DNA from: Hyphomicrobiales bacterium
GTDB lineage: Bacteria; Pseudomonadota; Alphaproteobacteria; Rhizobiales; Rhizobiaceae
Reading direction: 5' to 3'
Assembly (NCBI GenBank): GCA_900471515.1
Contig: UCFC01000004.1
Location: forward strand, 186,001-250,000
Length of the DNA stretch: 64,000 nucleotides
In this document: positions 51,890 through 60,529 of the stretch, piece by piece
Layout of the letters: each line of letters opens with the position of its first letter
How positions within the stretch are numbered: the first letter of the stretch is position 1
The notes under the pieces: generated by a model
Seen by the model: only the letters and a program-made list of their open reading frames with translations
Databases searched by the model: none
Told to the model about the DNA's origin: nothing
Made by a program: the position numbers and the translations under genes

Positions 51890-52256
51890 TCCTTCTTCTG
51901 CAGTTTTATTTGAAGCGAAACTTGCCTGACGGATTTTCCGCTTTGAAAAACCGGCCCGGCGCGGAAAATTCCGGCGTCCTTCGAGCTGTAGGAACTCTCG
52001 GGCGGCAGCGCAATCGAACGCAGGTTTGGGGTGGCGGATGCGGGCTGTCCTGGCGTCGATCGGGCCGGAAAAACCCTTAGCCGGGTGGCCGCATCGGGCT
52101 GCGGCGCCTGTCCGGCGGGGGGCGGAAGGCCCCGTTCCATTGCTGTTTAGGCAACACCTTTGCGCCAAATTGGCGTACAACCGGGACGAAAGCATTGGCT
52201 TTTGAAAAGGATTTGCCTATGAGGGGGAGAATCTTCATTTCCAAGAGGTAGAGCGA
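51890..52256. other. intergenic region between fnrN and acpXL
   Basis: No gene is supported here. The region must contain the acpXL promoter; I cannot pick out a confident -35/-10 pair. AGAGGTAGAG (52246-52255) serves as ribosome-binding site for acpXL. Confidence 0.5.
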
Positions 52257-52535
52257 GTGACCGCTACATTCGATAAAGTTGCCGACATCATTGCTGAAAC
52301 CAGCGAGATCGACCGCGCAACGATCACGCCGGAAAGCCACACGATCGACGACCTCGGTATCGACAGCCTCGACTTCCTCGATATCGTTTTCGCGATCGAC
52401 AAGGAATTCGGCATCAAGATTCCGCTCGAGAAGTGGACGCAGGAAGTCAACGAAGGCAAGGTTTCCACCGAAGAATATTTCGTGCTGAAGAACCTCTGTG
52501 CCAAGATCGACGAGCTGCGCGCCGCCAAGGCTTGA
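52257..52535 (+). CDS. acpXL: very-long-chain acyl carrier protein AcpXL
   Basis: A 92-residue acidic carrier protein. Phosphopantetheine would attach to Ser37 in [18 protein letters not shown]. Its length and the following genes identify it as AcpXL, the dedicated carrier on which the 26-28 carbon, (omega-1)-hydroxylated chain of rhizobial lipid A is built. The start is GTG 52257. A hairpin with a T run at its stop (52529-52557) may limit read-through so that acpXL is expressed above the rest of the cluster. Confidence 0.95.
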   Translation: MTATFDKVADIIAETSEIDRATITPESHTIDDLGIDSLDFLDIVFAIDKEFGIKIPLEKWTQEVNEGKVSTEEYFVLKNLCAKIDELRAAKA

Positions 52536-52557
52536 AGCCAAGCCATCATGTTTTTTT
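52529..52557 (+). terminator. attenuator-like terminator overlapping acpXL stop
   Basis: GGCTTG (52529-52534) pairs with CAAGCC (52539-52544), followed after 6 bases by seven T. The stem is short (6 bp), so partial termination is the more likely outcome. Confidence 0.5.
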
Positions 52558-52650
52558 CACGCCCTGCCGCCGTTGATATGGCGGCCGGGCGATTTTGTTC
52601 CTAAGTAGGCCTTCCGACGGGCTTGTCGCGCGTCGCGCCGGAGAAGACTG

Positions 52651-53148
52651 ATGCTGCTGGAATATTTCCAGATGATTGACCGCGTCGAGGCGGTGGACCT
52701 TGAGAAGCGCACGCTCAATGCGCGCTCGGTCGTGCCGGCCAAAAGCCCCGTTTTCGAGGGGCATTTTCCGGGCATGCCGCTCGTTCCCGGCGTGCTTCTG
52801 ATCGAAACCATGGCGCAGGCCTCCGGCATGCTGGTGCTGGCCGCCACCGATTTTACGTCGATGCCCTTCCTGATGTCGGTCGACGGCGCCAAGATGCGCA
52901 CCTTCGTCGAGCCGGAAGCCGTGCTCGACATCGAGGCTTTTCTCGAACATGACGGCTCCGGTTTTGCCGTCACCAAGGCAAAGATCACCAGCGGCGGCAA
53001 GAAGGTCTGCGATGCGCAGCTGAAACTGCGCACCATGCCGTTCAGCGAAATTCCGCTCGGCGATATCGTTAGGAAACGTGCCGGCGAGGTGGGCCTGATG
53101 GACGCCATCGCCGCGCAGGGGGCGAAGGCCCAGGGGGTGAGTGAATGA
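52651..53148 (+). CDS. fabZXL: FabZ-type 3-hydroxyacyl-ACP dehydratase of the VLCFA cluster
   Basis: A 165-residue hot-dog-fold enzyme. The catalytic His38 and Glu52 are within FEGHFPGMPLVPGVLLIETM. It would remove water from the 3-hydroxyacyl-AcpXL intermediate in each elongation round. It overlaps the next gene by ATGA (53145-53148). Confidence 0.92.
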   Translation: MLLEYFQMIDRVEAVDLEKRTLNARSVVPAKSPVFEGHFPGMPLVPGVLLIETMAQASGMLVLAATDFTSMPFLMSVDGAKMRTFVEPEAVLDIEAFLEHDGSGFAVTKAKITSGGKKVCDAQLKLRTMPFSEIPLGDIVRKRAGEVGLMDAIAAQGAKAQGVSE

Positions 53149-54350
53149 GCAAGGCCGCCAATGACGTCGTCATCACCGGTGTCGGCATCGTAACCTGTCA
53201 GGGTGTCGGCAAGGATGCGCATGTCGCGCTGCTGACCGCCGATGCGGCGCCCGCGACCATTATCGAAACCGAGAAGTTCAAGCCCTATCCGGTGCATCCG
53301 CTGCCCGAGATCGACTGGTCGCAGCAGATCGCCAAGCGCGGCGACCAGCGCCAGATGGAGAACTGGCAGCGCATCGGCGTTTTCGCCGCCGGTCTGGCGC
53401 TGGACGATGCCGGCTTCAAGGACGATCTCGAAGCCTGCGGCACGATGGACATGATCGTGGCGGCCGGCGGCGGCGAACGCGACATCAATGTCGATACGCT
53501 GATCGTGGACGAGGGCCTGAAGCGCAACGACCGCGAGCTGCTGCTGAACGAGAAGCTGACGACCGAACTCAGGCCCACGCTGTTTCTGGCGCAGCTTTCC
53601 AACCTGCTGGCCGGCAATATTTCCATCGTCCACAAGGTCACCGGCTCCTCGCGCACCTTCATGGGCGAGGAAGCCTCCGGCGTTTCCGCCGTCGAGACGG
53701 CCTTCTGGCGCATCAAGTCGGGCGAATCCACCCATGCGCTGGTCGGCGGCGCCTTTGCTGCCGAACGTCAGGACATGATCCTGCTTACCGAAGCGATCGG
53801 CGCCAATACGCGCGGTGAGTGGGCGCCGCTCTGGTCGCGCTCCGGGCTTGAGGGCGGCGGCATCATCCTGGGTTCTGCCGGCGCCTTCCTGGTGCTGGAA
53901 TCGCGCAAGCATGCCGAAGAGCGCGGCGCGCATATCTATGCGACGATGGGCGCGGTCGAGGGCGACCGCGGCAACCGAAACGCCGGCAATTTCGAAAAGC
54001 GCATGGAGCGGCTGCTGAAACCCGCCGGCGACCTGCCGGCCGAAACCACGGCGGTCTTCTCCGGCTCGACCGGCATGCACGAGCTTGCCGCCCGCGAAAA
54101 GGCGATGCTGGAACATCAGCTTCCGGGGGCTGCGATCCGCGGCTTCGGCGGCGTTTCGGGCCATACGATCGAGGCGCAGTTCACGCTCGGCCTTGCGCTC
54201 GCAGCCCTTGCCGTCGATGCCAAGGCCAAGGTTCCGCCGTTCGACGCGGCGCACGAAGCGCCGATGACGGCAGGCACCAAGGCCGCCGTCGTAACGACGG
54301 TCGGACATCAGCGCGGCGAAGGCGTCGCCGTTCTTTCCGCAGAAGCGTGA
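53145..54350 (+). CDS. fabF2XL: FabF2XL, ketosynthase-like protein with nucleophile Cys replaced by Glu
   Basis: A 401-residue thiolase-fold protein of the KAS II family. Aligning by the downstream GGA (LVGGAFAAE against AGGAEKAS in E. coli FabF), the catalytic Cys of TACTSG corresponds to Glu176 in MGEEASGV. The first active-site His (NAHGTST in FabF) is also missing (SGSTGMHELA), while the second is kept in GVSGHTIEAQ. It therefore should not condense on its own and looks like a chain-length-factor-type partner for FabF1XL, encoded 12 bases downstream. Literature names it a ketoacyl synthase; the catalytic loss is read here from sequence. Confidence 0.88.
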   Translation: MSKAANDVVITGVGIVTCQGVGKDAHVALLTADAAPATIIETEKFKPYPVHPLPEIDWSQQIAKRGDQRQMENWQRIGVFAAGLALDDAGFKDDLEACGTMDMIVAAGGGERDINVDTLIVDEGLKRNDRELLLNEKLTTELRPTLFLAQLSNLLAGNISIVHKVTGSSRTFMGEEASGVSAVETAFWRIKSGESTHALVGGAFAAERQDMILLTEAIGANTRGEWAPLWSRSGLEGGGIILGSAGAFLVLESRKHAEERGAHIYATMGAVEGDRGNRNAGNFEKRMERLLKPAGDLPAETTAVFSGSTGMHELAAREKAMLEHQLPGAAIRGFGGVSGHTIEAQFTLGLALAALAVDAKAKVPPFDAAHEAPMTAGTKAAVVTTVGHQRGEGVAVLSAEA

Positions 54351-54362
54351 GGAGTGACTGAA

Positions 54363-55649
54363 ATGACAGCGTCCGCTTACAGGGATCATCTCGGCCGGCC
54401 GATCGTCGCCGTGACCGGCATGGGCATCATCACCTCGCTCGGCCAGGGCCTGAAGGACAATTGGGCGGCCCTTTCGTCCGGCACGTCGGGCATCCACGAA
54501 ATCACCCGCTTCCCGACCGAAGGGCTTTCGACGCGCATTGCCGGCACGGTCGATTTCATCGACATTCCCGTGCCGAACGCGGTCGAGCGCTCCTACGCCT
54601 TTGCGCGCGAGACGACGATCGAGGCGCTGGCCGATGCCGATCTGTCCGGCGATTTCAACGGCCCGCTGTTCCTCGCCGCCCCGCCGATCGAGCCGGAATG
54701 GAGCGCCCGTTTCGAGCTTGCCGACCGGTCGCCGGCCGCCGACCATCCGGGCGACGCCTACGAGCGGTTTTTGGCCGCCATGCGCCAGCGCCCGGACCCG
54801 GCTTTCCATGAGGCGGCGCTGTTCGGCGCGATTTCGGAGCGCCTGGCCGACCGGTTCGGCACGCGCGGCCTGCCGGTGACGCTGTCGACGGCCTGTGCAT
54901 CGGGCGTCACGGCGATCCAGCTCGGCATCGAGGCGATCCGCCAGGGGCGCACCGAGCGGGCGCTGACGGTTGCGACCGACGGTTCGCTGAGCGCGGAAGC
55001 GCTGATCCGCTTTTCTCTGCTCTCGGCCCTTTCCACCCAGAACGATCCGCCGACCAAGGCTTCCAAGCCTTTCAGCAAGGATCGCGACGGTTTCGTCATT
55101 GCCGAAGGTGCGGCGACGCTGGTGCTGGAATCGCTTGAGGCGGCCATTGCCCGCGGCGCCAAGGTGCTCGGCATCATGAAGGGGGCGGGCGACAAGGCCG
55201 ACAGCTTCCACCGCACGCGTTCCTCGCCGGACGGCGGCCCGGCAATCGCGACGATGCGCGCTGCACTTGCCGATGCCGGCATGAGCGAGGACGATATCGG
55301 CTATATCAACGCGCACGGCACCTCGACGCCGGAAAACGACAAGATGGAATATGGCTCCATGTCGGCCGTCTTCGGCGAGAAGCTGATCGGCATTCCGACC
55401 TCGTCCAACAAGTCGATGATCGGCCATACGCTGACGGCGGCCGGCGCGGTCGAGGCGGTGTTCTCGCTGCAGACGATGCTGACCGGCACCTTGCCGCCGA
55501 CGATCAACTACAACAACCCCGATCCGTCGATCGTTCTCGATGTCGTGCCCAACAAGAAGCGGGAAGCCCAGGTCTCGGCCGTGCTTTCCAACTCTTTCGG
55601 CTTCGGCGGGCAGAACGCAAGCCTTGTCATGGCGCTCGAACCGGCTTAG
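54363..55649 (+). CDS. fabF1XL: beta-ketoacyl-ACP synthase FabF1XL
   Basis: A 428-residue KAS II enzyme with the full triad: Cys178 (STACASGVTAI), His318 (NAHGTSTPEND) and His355 (SNKSMIGHTL). It should carry out the condensation step that extends the acyl chain on AcpXL to C26-C28. GAGGAG at 54349-54354 is 8 bases before ATG 54363, preferred to GTG 54354. Confidence 0.94.
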   Translation: MTASAYRDHLGRPIVAVTGMGIITSLGQGLKDNWAALSSGTSGIHEITRFPTEGLSTRIAGTVDFIDIPVPNAVERSYAFARETTIEALADADLSGDFNGPLFLAAPPIEPEWSARFELADRSPAADHPGDAYERFLAAMRQRPDPAFHEAALFGAISERLADRFGTRGLPVTLSTACASGVTAIQLGIEAIRQGRTERALTVATDGSLSAEALIRFSLLSALSTQNDPPTKASKPFSKDRDGFVIAEGAATLVLESLEAAIARGAKVLGIMKGAGDKADSFHRTRSSPDGGPAIATMRAALADAGMSEDDIGYINAHGTSTPENDKMEYGSMSAVFGEKLIGIPTSSNKSMIGHTLTAAGAVEAVFSLQTMLTGTLPPTINYNNPDPSIVLDVVPNKKREAQVSAVLSNSFGFGGQNASLVMALEPA

Positions 55650-55682
55650 AGACCCTGCTTGACTTTGGGACGAAGCGGTTTT

Positions 55683-55779
55683 TGACGTCGTCCTCGGGCT
55701 TGTCCCGAGGATCTACCCACGTCACTCAATGAATGCTGGCAGATGCTCGGGACAAGCCCGGGCATGACGACGATCCGCG
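55683..55779. repeat. RIME-like palindromic element between fabF1XL and adhXL
   Basis: GTCGTCCTCGGGCTTGTCCC then GAGGATCT on the left and AGATGCTCGGGACAAGCCCG then GGCATGACGAC on the right are inverted, imperfect copies. Each arm has its own inner dyad (CTCGGG/CCCGAG). The right arm shares 21 bases with 16948-16968. It separates the ketosynthase genes from adhXL by 150 bases. Confidence 0.7.
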
Positions 55780-55800
55780 TAGAAGAAAGAACTGCACATC

Positions 55801-56829
55801 ATGCGCGCTTTGCAACTGATCGATGACCGCAAGCTTGAGATCACCGACCTGCCGGAACCGGACGCACCTTCGGCCGGCGAGGTGACGTTGCGCGTCAAGG
55901 CGGTTGCGCTGAACCATATCGATGTCTGGGGCTGGCGCGGCATGGCGTTCGCCAAGCGCAAGATGCCGCTCGTCATCGGCGCGGAAGCCTCCGGCGTGGT
56001 CGAAGCGATCGGTCCGGGTGTCGCCAACGTTCTGCCCGGCCAGCTCGTGTCGATCTACGGCGCGCGCACCTGCGGCCTCTGCCGCCCGTGCCGCGAAGGC
56101 CGCGACAATCTCTGCGAACATGTCTCCGGCGTGCACGGCTTCCATCTCGACGGTTTCGCGCAGGAGAAGGTGAACCTGCCGGCGCGCCTGCTGGTGCCGG
56201 CGCCTCCCGGCGTCGATGCCGTCGGTGCGGCGCTCGCGCCCGTTACCTTCGGCACGGTCGAGCATATGCTGTTCGACAATGCCAAGCTGGAGCCCGGCGA
56301 GACGATCCTCGTTCATGCGGGCGGCTCCGGCATCGGCACGGCGGCGATCCAGCTTGCCAAGAAGATCGGCTGCACCGTGATTACGACCGTCGGTTCGGAC
56401 GACAAGATCGAGAAGGCTAAGGCGCTCGGCGCCGATCACGTCATCAACTACCGCACCGACCGTTTCGAGGGCGTTGTGCGCAAGCTCACCAGGAAGAAGG
56501 GCGTCGATGTCGTCTTCGAACATGTGGGCAAGGACACCTGGGCAGGCTCCATGCTCTGCATGAAGCGCGGCGGGCGTCTCGTCACCTGCGGCTCGACCTC
56601 GGGTGTTTCGACCGAGATGAACCTGATGATGCTGTTCCAGCAGCAACTGAAGCTCTTGGGCTCCTTCGGCTGCCGCATGGAAAACATGGCCGACGCCATG
56701 CAGAAGATGGGCCGCGGCCTCGTGCATCCGGTCATCGATACCGAAGTCGGCTTCGACGATATCGACCGCGCGCTGGAGCGCATGGAAGGCCGGCAGATCT
56801 TCGGCAAGATCATCCTGAAGATGGACTGA
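55801..56829 (+). CDS. adhXL: zinc-type alcohol dehydrogenase-like protein of VLCFA cluster, catalytic zinc ligands missing
   Basis: A 342-residue MDR-superfamily oxidoreductase. The structural-zinc lobe Cys91, Cys94, Cys97 and Cys105 (CGLCRPCREGRDNLC) and the dinucleotide motif HAGGSGIGTAAIQLAKKIG are present. The catalytic-zinc positions are not: Cys46-equivalent is Asn38 (ALNHIDVW) and the GHE His is Ala61 (GAEASG). That resembles quinone oxidoreductase and polyketide enoyl-reductase members. As no other reductase is in the cluster, an enoyl-AcpXL reductase role is plausible (inference). Confidence 0.88.
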   Translation: MRALQLIDDRKLEITDLPEPDAPSAGEVTLRVKAVALNHIDVWGWRGMAFAKRKMPLVIGAEASGVVEAIGPGVANVLPGQLVSIYGARTCGLCRPCREGRDNLCEHVSGVHGFHLDGFAQEKVNLPARLLVPAPPGVDAVGAALAPVTFGTVEHMLFDNAKLEPGETILVHAGGSGIGTAAIQLAKKIGCTVITTVGSDDKIEKAKALGADHVINYRTDRFEGVVRKLTRKKGVDVVFEHVGKDTWAGSMLCMKRGGRLVTCGSTSGVSTEMNLMMLFQQQLKLLGSFGCRMENMADAMQKMGRGLVHPVIDTEVGFDDIDRALERMEGRQIFGKIILKMD

Positions 56830-56835
56830 CCCTGC

Positions 56836-57771
56836 GTGAAGCTTTTCATCACCCGGATCGTTCTGGCGCTCAGGCACTTCCAGCAATGGCTGGTGGCGCA
56901 GGTGATGTTCGGTTTCCTGAATTTCCTGAAGCTTTTCCCGGCTGACGGCGCCATGCGCTTTGCCGACTGGCTGACGCGCCAGATCGGCCGGCGGCTGAAG
57001 CGCCACAGGCTGATGCTCTACAATCTGCGCCGGGCTTTTCCGGAAAAGAGCGATGCGGAGCTGGAGGAAATCGCGCTCGAAAGCTGGGGCAATATGGGCC
57101 GGCTTGCGGCCGAATATGTCTTCCTCGACCAGCTTTTCGATTTCGATCCTGAGCGGGCCGAGCCCGGCCGGGTGGAAGTCTCGGGCATTCCGATCTTCCT
57201 GGAACTGCGCGACAATCCGCGCCCCTTCATCGTCTTTACCGGCCATACCGGCAATTTCGAGCTCTTGCCGGTTGCCGGCAACGCGTTCGGCCTCAGCGTG
57301 ACCGTGCTCTTCCGGCCGCCGAACAATCCATACGTCGCCAAGAGGGTCTTCGATTTCCGCAGCGGCCGCATGGGCAAGCTGGTGCCTTCCCATGCCGGCT
57401 CTTCCTTCGCGCTGGCGCGCCAGCTCGAAGCGGGGCAGGGCGTGGGCGTTCTCGTCGACCAGAAATTCAGCCGCGGGTTGAAGACGACCTTCTTCGGGCT
57501 CGAGACCAAGACCAATCCGCTGCTGCCGAAGCTGGTGCGGCAGTTCAACTGCGACGTCTATCCGGCCCGCTGCATCCGTCTTCCCGGCGGCCGATACCGG
57601 CTGGAAATCGAGCCGAAACTGGACATGCCGCGCGACGAAAAGGGCAATCTGGACCTTTCCGCCACGGCGCAGATGCTGAACGACAAGGTGGAAAGCTGGG
57701 TGCGCGAATACCCGGCCCAATGGCTGTGGTATCACGACCGCTGGGATATCAAGCGTTCCGTCAGCCTGTAA
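56836..57771 (+). CDS. lpxXL: lipid A VLCFA acyltransferase LpxXL
   Basis: A 311-residue LpxL/HtrB-type membrane-bound acyltransferase. The HX4E catalytic motif is in TGHTGNFELLP; an N-terminal hydrophobic segment anchors it. LpxXL transfers the very long acyl chain from AcpXL to the hydroxyacyl group of lipid A. The start is GTG 56836, 6 bases after adhXL. Confidence 0.93.
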   Translation: MKLFITRIVLALRHFQQWLVAQVMFGFLNFLKLFPADGAMRFADWLTRQIGRRLKRHRLMLYNLRRAFPEKSDAELEEIALESWGNMGRLAAEYVFLDQLFDFDPERAEPGRVEVSGIPIFLELRDNPRPFIVFTGHTGNFELLPVAGNAFGLSVTVLFRPPNNPYVAKRVFDFRSGRMGKLVPSHAGSSFALARQLEAGQGVGVLVDQKFSRGLKTTFFGLETKTNPLLPKLVRQFNCDVYPARCIRLPGGRYRLEIEPKLDMPRDEKGNLDLSATAQMLNDKVESWVREYPAQWLWYHDRWDIKRSVSL

Positions 57772-57968
57772 GGTTGTGCCTGTAAGATTTTGCTCCTGAT
57801 TTATAATCGGTGAAAAGCGACAGGTCCGGCTCGATTGAAAATGAGCACGGTTCATGTTATGCGTCTCTACCAGGGCGCGTAAAGTGCCTACCGTAAGGCG
57901 TAATCTTTCATAAGCATAGGCCTCGACCGGTTTCGGAACGTTTCTCAGGAAATGGATATGGGGGTATC

Positions 57969-58673
57969 TTGCTTGAGTTGTTCAGGGCCTTCTCCTTGCG
58001 CTGTGCGCAGATCGAGGAAGCGATAAGGCTAGGGGACGATGAGCGCGTGGAGGCGCTCGACCGCGATATCCAGCCGCTCGTCGAAGCGATACTCGCTTGC
58101 AGGGCGGCCAGTCTCATTGAAGTTTATATGCAACTTCAGTTTGTAAGCTACCTCATCAGCCAGGACGCCGATGACGGGGCTTTCGTAACGCAATATGCCG
58201 CCGTGCTGTCCTATCTGCTCGACCGTTATTTCGGCGCCCACGCGCCGGACTGGCGCGTGCCGCTGCCGGCGGAGGTGAAGCTGCGCCCGCCGCCGGCCTA
58301 TGTTCCCGATACCGACAACGGCCAGTTCCTCAACGCCGCGATCCTGCAGACGCTGCCGGACCGGGTGGCGGTGCTGACGAAGGACTACCGCTACCTCTAT
58401 TCCAACCCGGCCAATTGCGCCCATCTCGGCCGCAACGCCATGCAGCTCATCGGCCGCCATATCGTCGAATTCGTCGGCGAGGAGCGTTTCGCGGGCGAGG
58501 TGAAGGAAAAGCTCGACGCCTGCTTCGAGGGCGTGTCGGTCGATTATGTCTACGAGCGGGACGCGCGGCGCAACCGCTGCCGCATGGTGCCGCTGCACGA
58601 TGCGGCCAGGAAGGTGATCGGGGCGCTGATCACCATTCAGAATCTCGGAGCCGCGGCAAGGGTGGACGCCTGA
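57969..58673 (+). CDS. PAS-domain protein
   Basis: A 234-residue protein with an N-terminal helical region (about 1-100) and a single PAS domain (about 110-230; LQTLPDRVAVLTKDYRYLYS, HLGRNAMQLIGRHIVEFVGE, IGALITIQNL). No effector domain follows. The start is a TTG at 57969 with GGGGG upstream; no in-frame ATG is available nearby. Function unknown. Confidence 0.75.
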   Translation: MLELFRAFSLRCAQIEEAIRLGDDERVEALDRDIQPLVEAILACRAASLIEVYMQLQFVSYLISQDADDGAFVTQYAAVLSYLLDRYFGAHAPDWRVPLPAEVKLRPPPAYVPDTDNGQFLNAAILQTLPDRVAVLTKDYRYLYSNPANCAHLGRNAMQLIGRHIVEFVGEERFAGEVKEKLDACFEGVSVDYVYERDARRNRCRMVPLHDAARKVIGALITIQNLGAAARVDA

Positions 58674-58762
58674 GCGGACCGCGATATTCGCTCGCCAGGC
58701 TTGAGGCTTTTGCTTCTGCCGCAGCCCTCGCAGAACCGCGACACCGTTCCGCGCGACATGCC

Positions 58763-59125
58763 CTAATTCCCGCTCCAGACCGCAAGTTCGTAACCGTCCC
58801 TGTCGCGGAAATGGAAGCGCCGGCCGCCGGGGAAGGGGGTAATCGGCTTTGCTATCGTGCCGCCGGCCTTTTCGACGGCGGCGAGCGCATCTTCCAGCTG
58901 TTCCGCATAGAGGATGACGAGCGGGCCGCCGGCGGCTCGCACCGGGGCGAGATTGGTGAAGCCGCCCTTCAGCCTGCCGTCGTCGAACTCGCAATAGTTC
59001 TCGCCGTAATCGGTGAAGCGCCAGCCGAAGGCTGCGCCGTAGAAGGCTTTTGCCGCGCCGATATCGGCGACGTTGAATTCGACATAGTCGATGCGGCGGT
59101 CGTTTTCCGTGTCGTTTCCGGCCAT
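58763..59125 (-). CDS. VOC (glyoxalase/bleomycin resistance-like) family protein
   Basis: A 120-residue protein, one VOC domain: IDYVEFNVADIGAAKAFYGA at the N-terminus, GRLKGGFTN, GPLVILYAEQLEDALAAVEK and RRFHFRDRDGYELAVWSGN. Translational start ATG 59125 lies 1 base after the SRPBCC stop with GGAGAA in between the genes' ends, so the two are coupled. Ligand unknown. Confidence 0.9.
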   Translation of the reverse strand: MAGNDTENDRRIDYVEFNVADIGAAKAFYGAAFGWRFTDYGENYCEFDDGRLKGGFTNLAPVRAAGGPLVILYAEQLEDALAAVEKAGGTIAKPITPFPGGRRFHFRDRDGYELAVWSGN

Positions 59126-59126
59126 C

Positions 59127-59525
59127 TCATTTCTCCATCATCGATTTCAGCGCCGCCAGGTCCTTCTGGACATGGGCGGCGTCGGCGGCAAACTGCTCGT
59201 CGGTCATGCCCGGCAGGCGCAGCAGCGTGAACATCGCCTCGCAACCGTCGCCGTTCGGTACGATGCGCAGCGCGTTATAGACGCGCAGGCCGGATTCGAT
59301 GGTGACGGTATGGTCGATGACGCCGAATTCGTTCGGCGGCACGAAGCTCACGCGGACGCTGCCGAGCGGGCCATGGGCGATCCAGTCCTCGCCATCGGGT
59401 TCCAGGCCGCTCGCAAGGCCGGAGGCCCAGAGCGGCATGTTCTCCGGCCGGCCGGCGAAATCATAGACATCGCGCCAGTCTCTCCTGATCGTGATGTGGA
59501 CGATGCGGGCGGGCATTGTGTTCAT
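59127..59525 (-). CDS. SRPBCC superfamily protein
   Basis: A 132-residue START/Bet v1-like protein: ARIVHITIRRDWRDVYDFAG, NMPLWASGLASG, VIDHTVTIESG, RIVPNGDGCEAMFTLLR. Such proteins bind hydrophobic ligands; co-transcribed with the VOC gene, possibly as a small stress or detoxification unit. An alternative start is ATG 59516. Confidence 0.85.
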   Translation of the reverse strand: MNTMPARIVHITIRRDWRDVYDFAGRPENMPLWASGLASGLEPDGEDWIAHGPLGSVRVSFVPPNEFGVIDHTVTIESGLRVYNALRIVPNGDGCEAMFTLLRLPGMTDEQFAADAAHVQKDLAALKSMMEK

Positions 59526-59588
59526 CGGTCTGTCCTTTTGCTTTGCGTCAGACTACAGCGTCGGCACGGGCCGTCTTGAACGAAACGG

Positions 59589-60374
59589 TCAGCCTGCCGC
59601 CAATTGAGCGCGCATGGCGGATGGCGTCAGCGTCGTCAGGTCGCCGATCTCGCGGGTCATGTGGGCCTGGTCGGAAAAGCCGGCTTCGAGGGCAAGCGCG
59701 GCAAGGGACGAGGGCTCGCCGGCGCGGCACAGGGCCATGAAACGCTGCAGCCGGCGGATACGCTCCAGTGTCTTGATGCCGTAGCCGAAATGGTGGTGGG
59801 CGCGGCGGCGCAGCTGCCGCTCGCCGATGCCGAGGCCGCGCTGCAGGCCGCCGATCCGGCCCGGCCCGCCATCGGCGGCGGCAAAGATCAGGCGCGCCTC
59901 GGGGTCGGGCGCGTCCTCGCTGCCTGCGAGGTCTTTCAGCAGGGCGGCGAAAAGCGGGAGAGCGGCGGCCCCATCCGGGCAGTCGGCGAGGCGAGGTTCG
60001 AGCAGGGCGGCCTTTGCGGGCGCAAGCTCGCGCAAGGGAACGGAGAGACCGGTGATGTCCGACAGAGGCAGTTTCAGCCAGGCGGCACCCGCACCCGGCG
60101 CAAAACGCGCGCCGAGAATGCGCATGCCCGGCGCCATCGGCGGGAAGGCGGCGGTGCGGTCCGGCCCGGCAACGAAGAGGCGGCCGTCTGCGAAAAGCAG
60201 GTCGCAATAACCGTCGGGCACGATGGCGACAGGGTTTGCGGTTTTTATCTCATGCGACCAGAGGCAGGTGAAATGCGGCGCAAGGGCAGGCGAGGGCGCG
60301 TATTCGCGGTAGCGCCCGGCTTTGCCTGCCAGAAGCGGCCCGCTGTCGCCCCGGCTTTCAGTGCTGGCTGTCAT
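59589..60374 (-). CDS. AraC family transcriptional regulator
   Basis: A 261-residue regulator. The N-terminal domain (about 20-130) includes APHFTCLWSHEIK and VPDGYCDLLFADG, as in the DUF6597 group. The C-terminal AraC HTH is recognisable (GIGERQLRRRAHHHFGYGIK, LAALALEAGFSDQAHMTREI). GGGAGG upstream supports ATG 60374. Divergent from gnd; it is also upstream of the SRPBCC-VOC pair in the same direction, which it may control. Confidence 0.88.
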   Translation of the reverse strand: MTASTESRGDSGPLLAGKAGRYREYAPSPALAPHFTCLWSHEIKTANPVAIVPDGYCDLLFADGRLFVAGPDRTAAFPPMAPGMRILGARFAPGAGAAWLKLPLSDITGLSVPLRELAPAKAALLEPRLADCPDGAAALPLFAALLKDLAGSEDAPDPEARLIFAAADGGPGRIGGLQRGLGIGERQLRRRAHHHFGYGIKTLERIRRLQRFMALCRAGEPSSLAALALEAGFSDQAHMTREIGDLTTLTPSAMRAQLAAG

Positions 60375-60529
60375 TGCGGCCTCCCCGACCCCTTCATATG
60401 GTGCGTGCCAGGCCATTCGAAAAGCCTGTTCCGGCTGCCTTTTTTCGCCGCGAATCGGCCGTTGCGACCTTGCCGTTTGACCGAGAGAGTGCCACAACAT
60501 CGCACCATTTGACTCATCGGAGGTTTGTC

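Noticed and set aside
52557..55427. 956-codon open frame antisense to the VLCFA genes
   Set aside because: Shadow frame of fabZXL, fabF2XL and fabF1XL.
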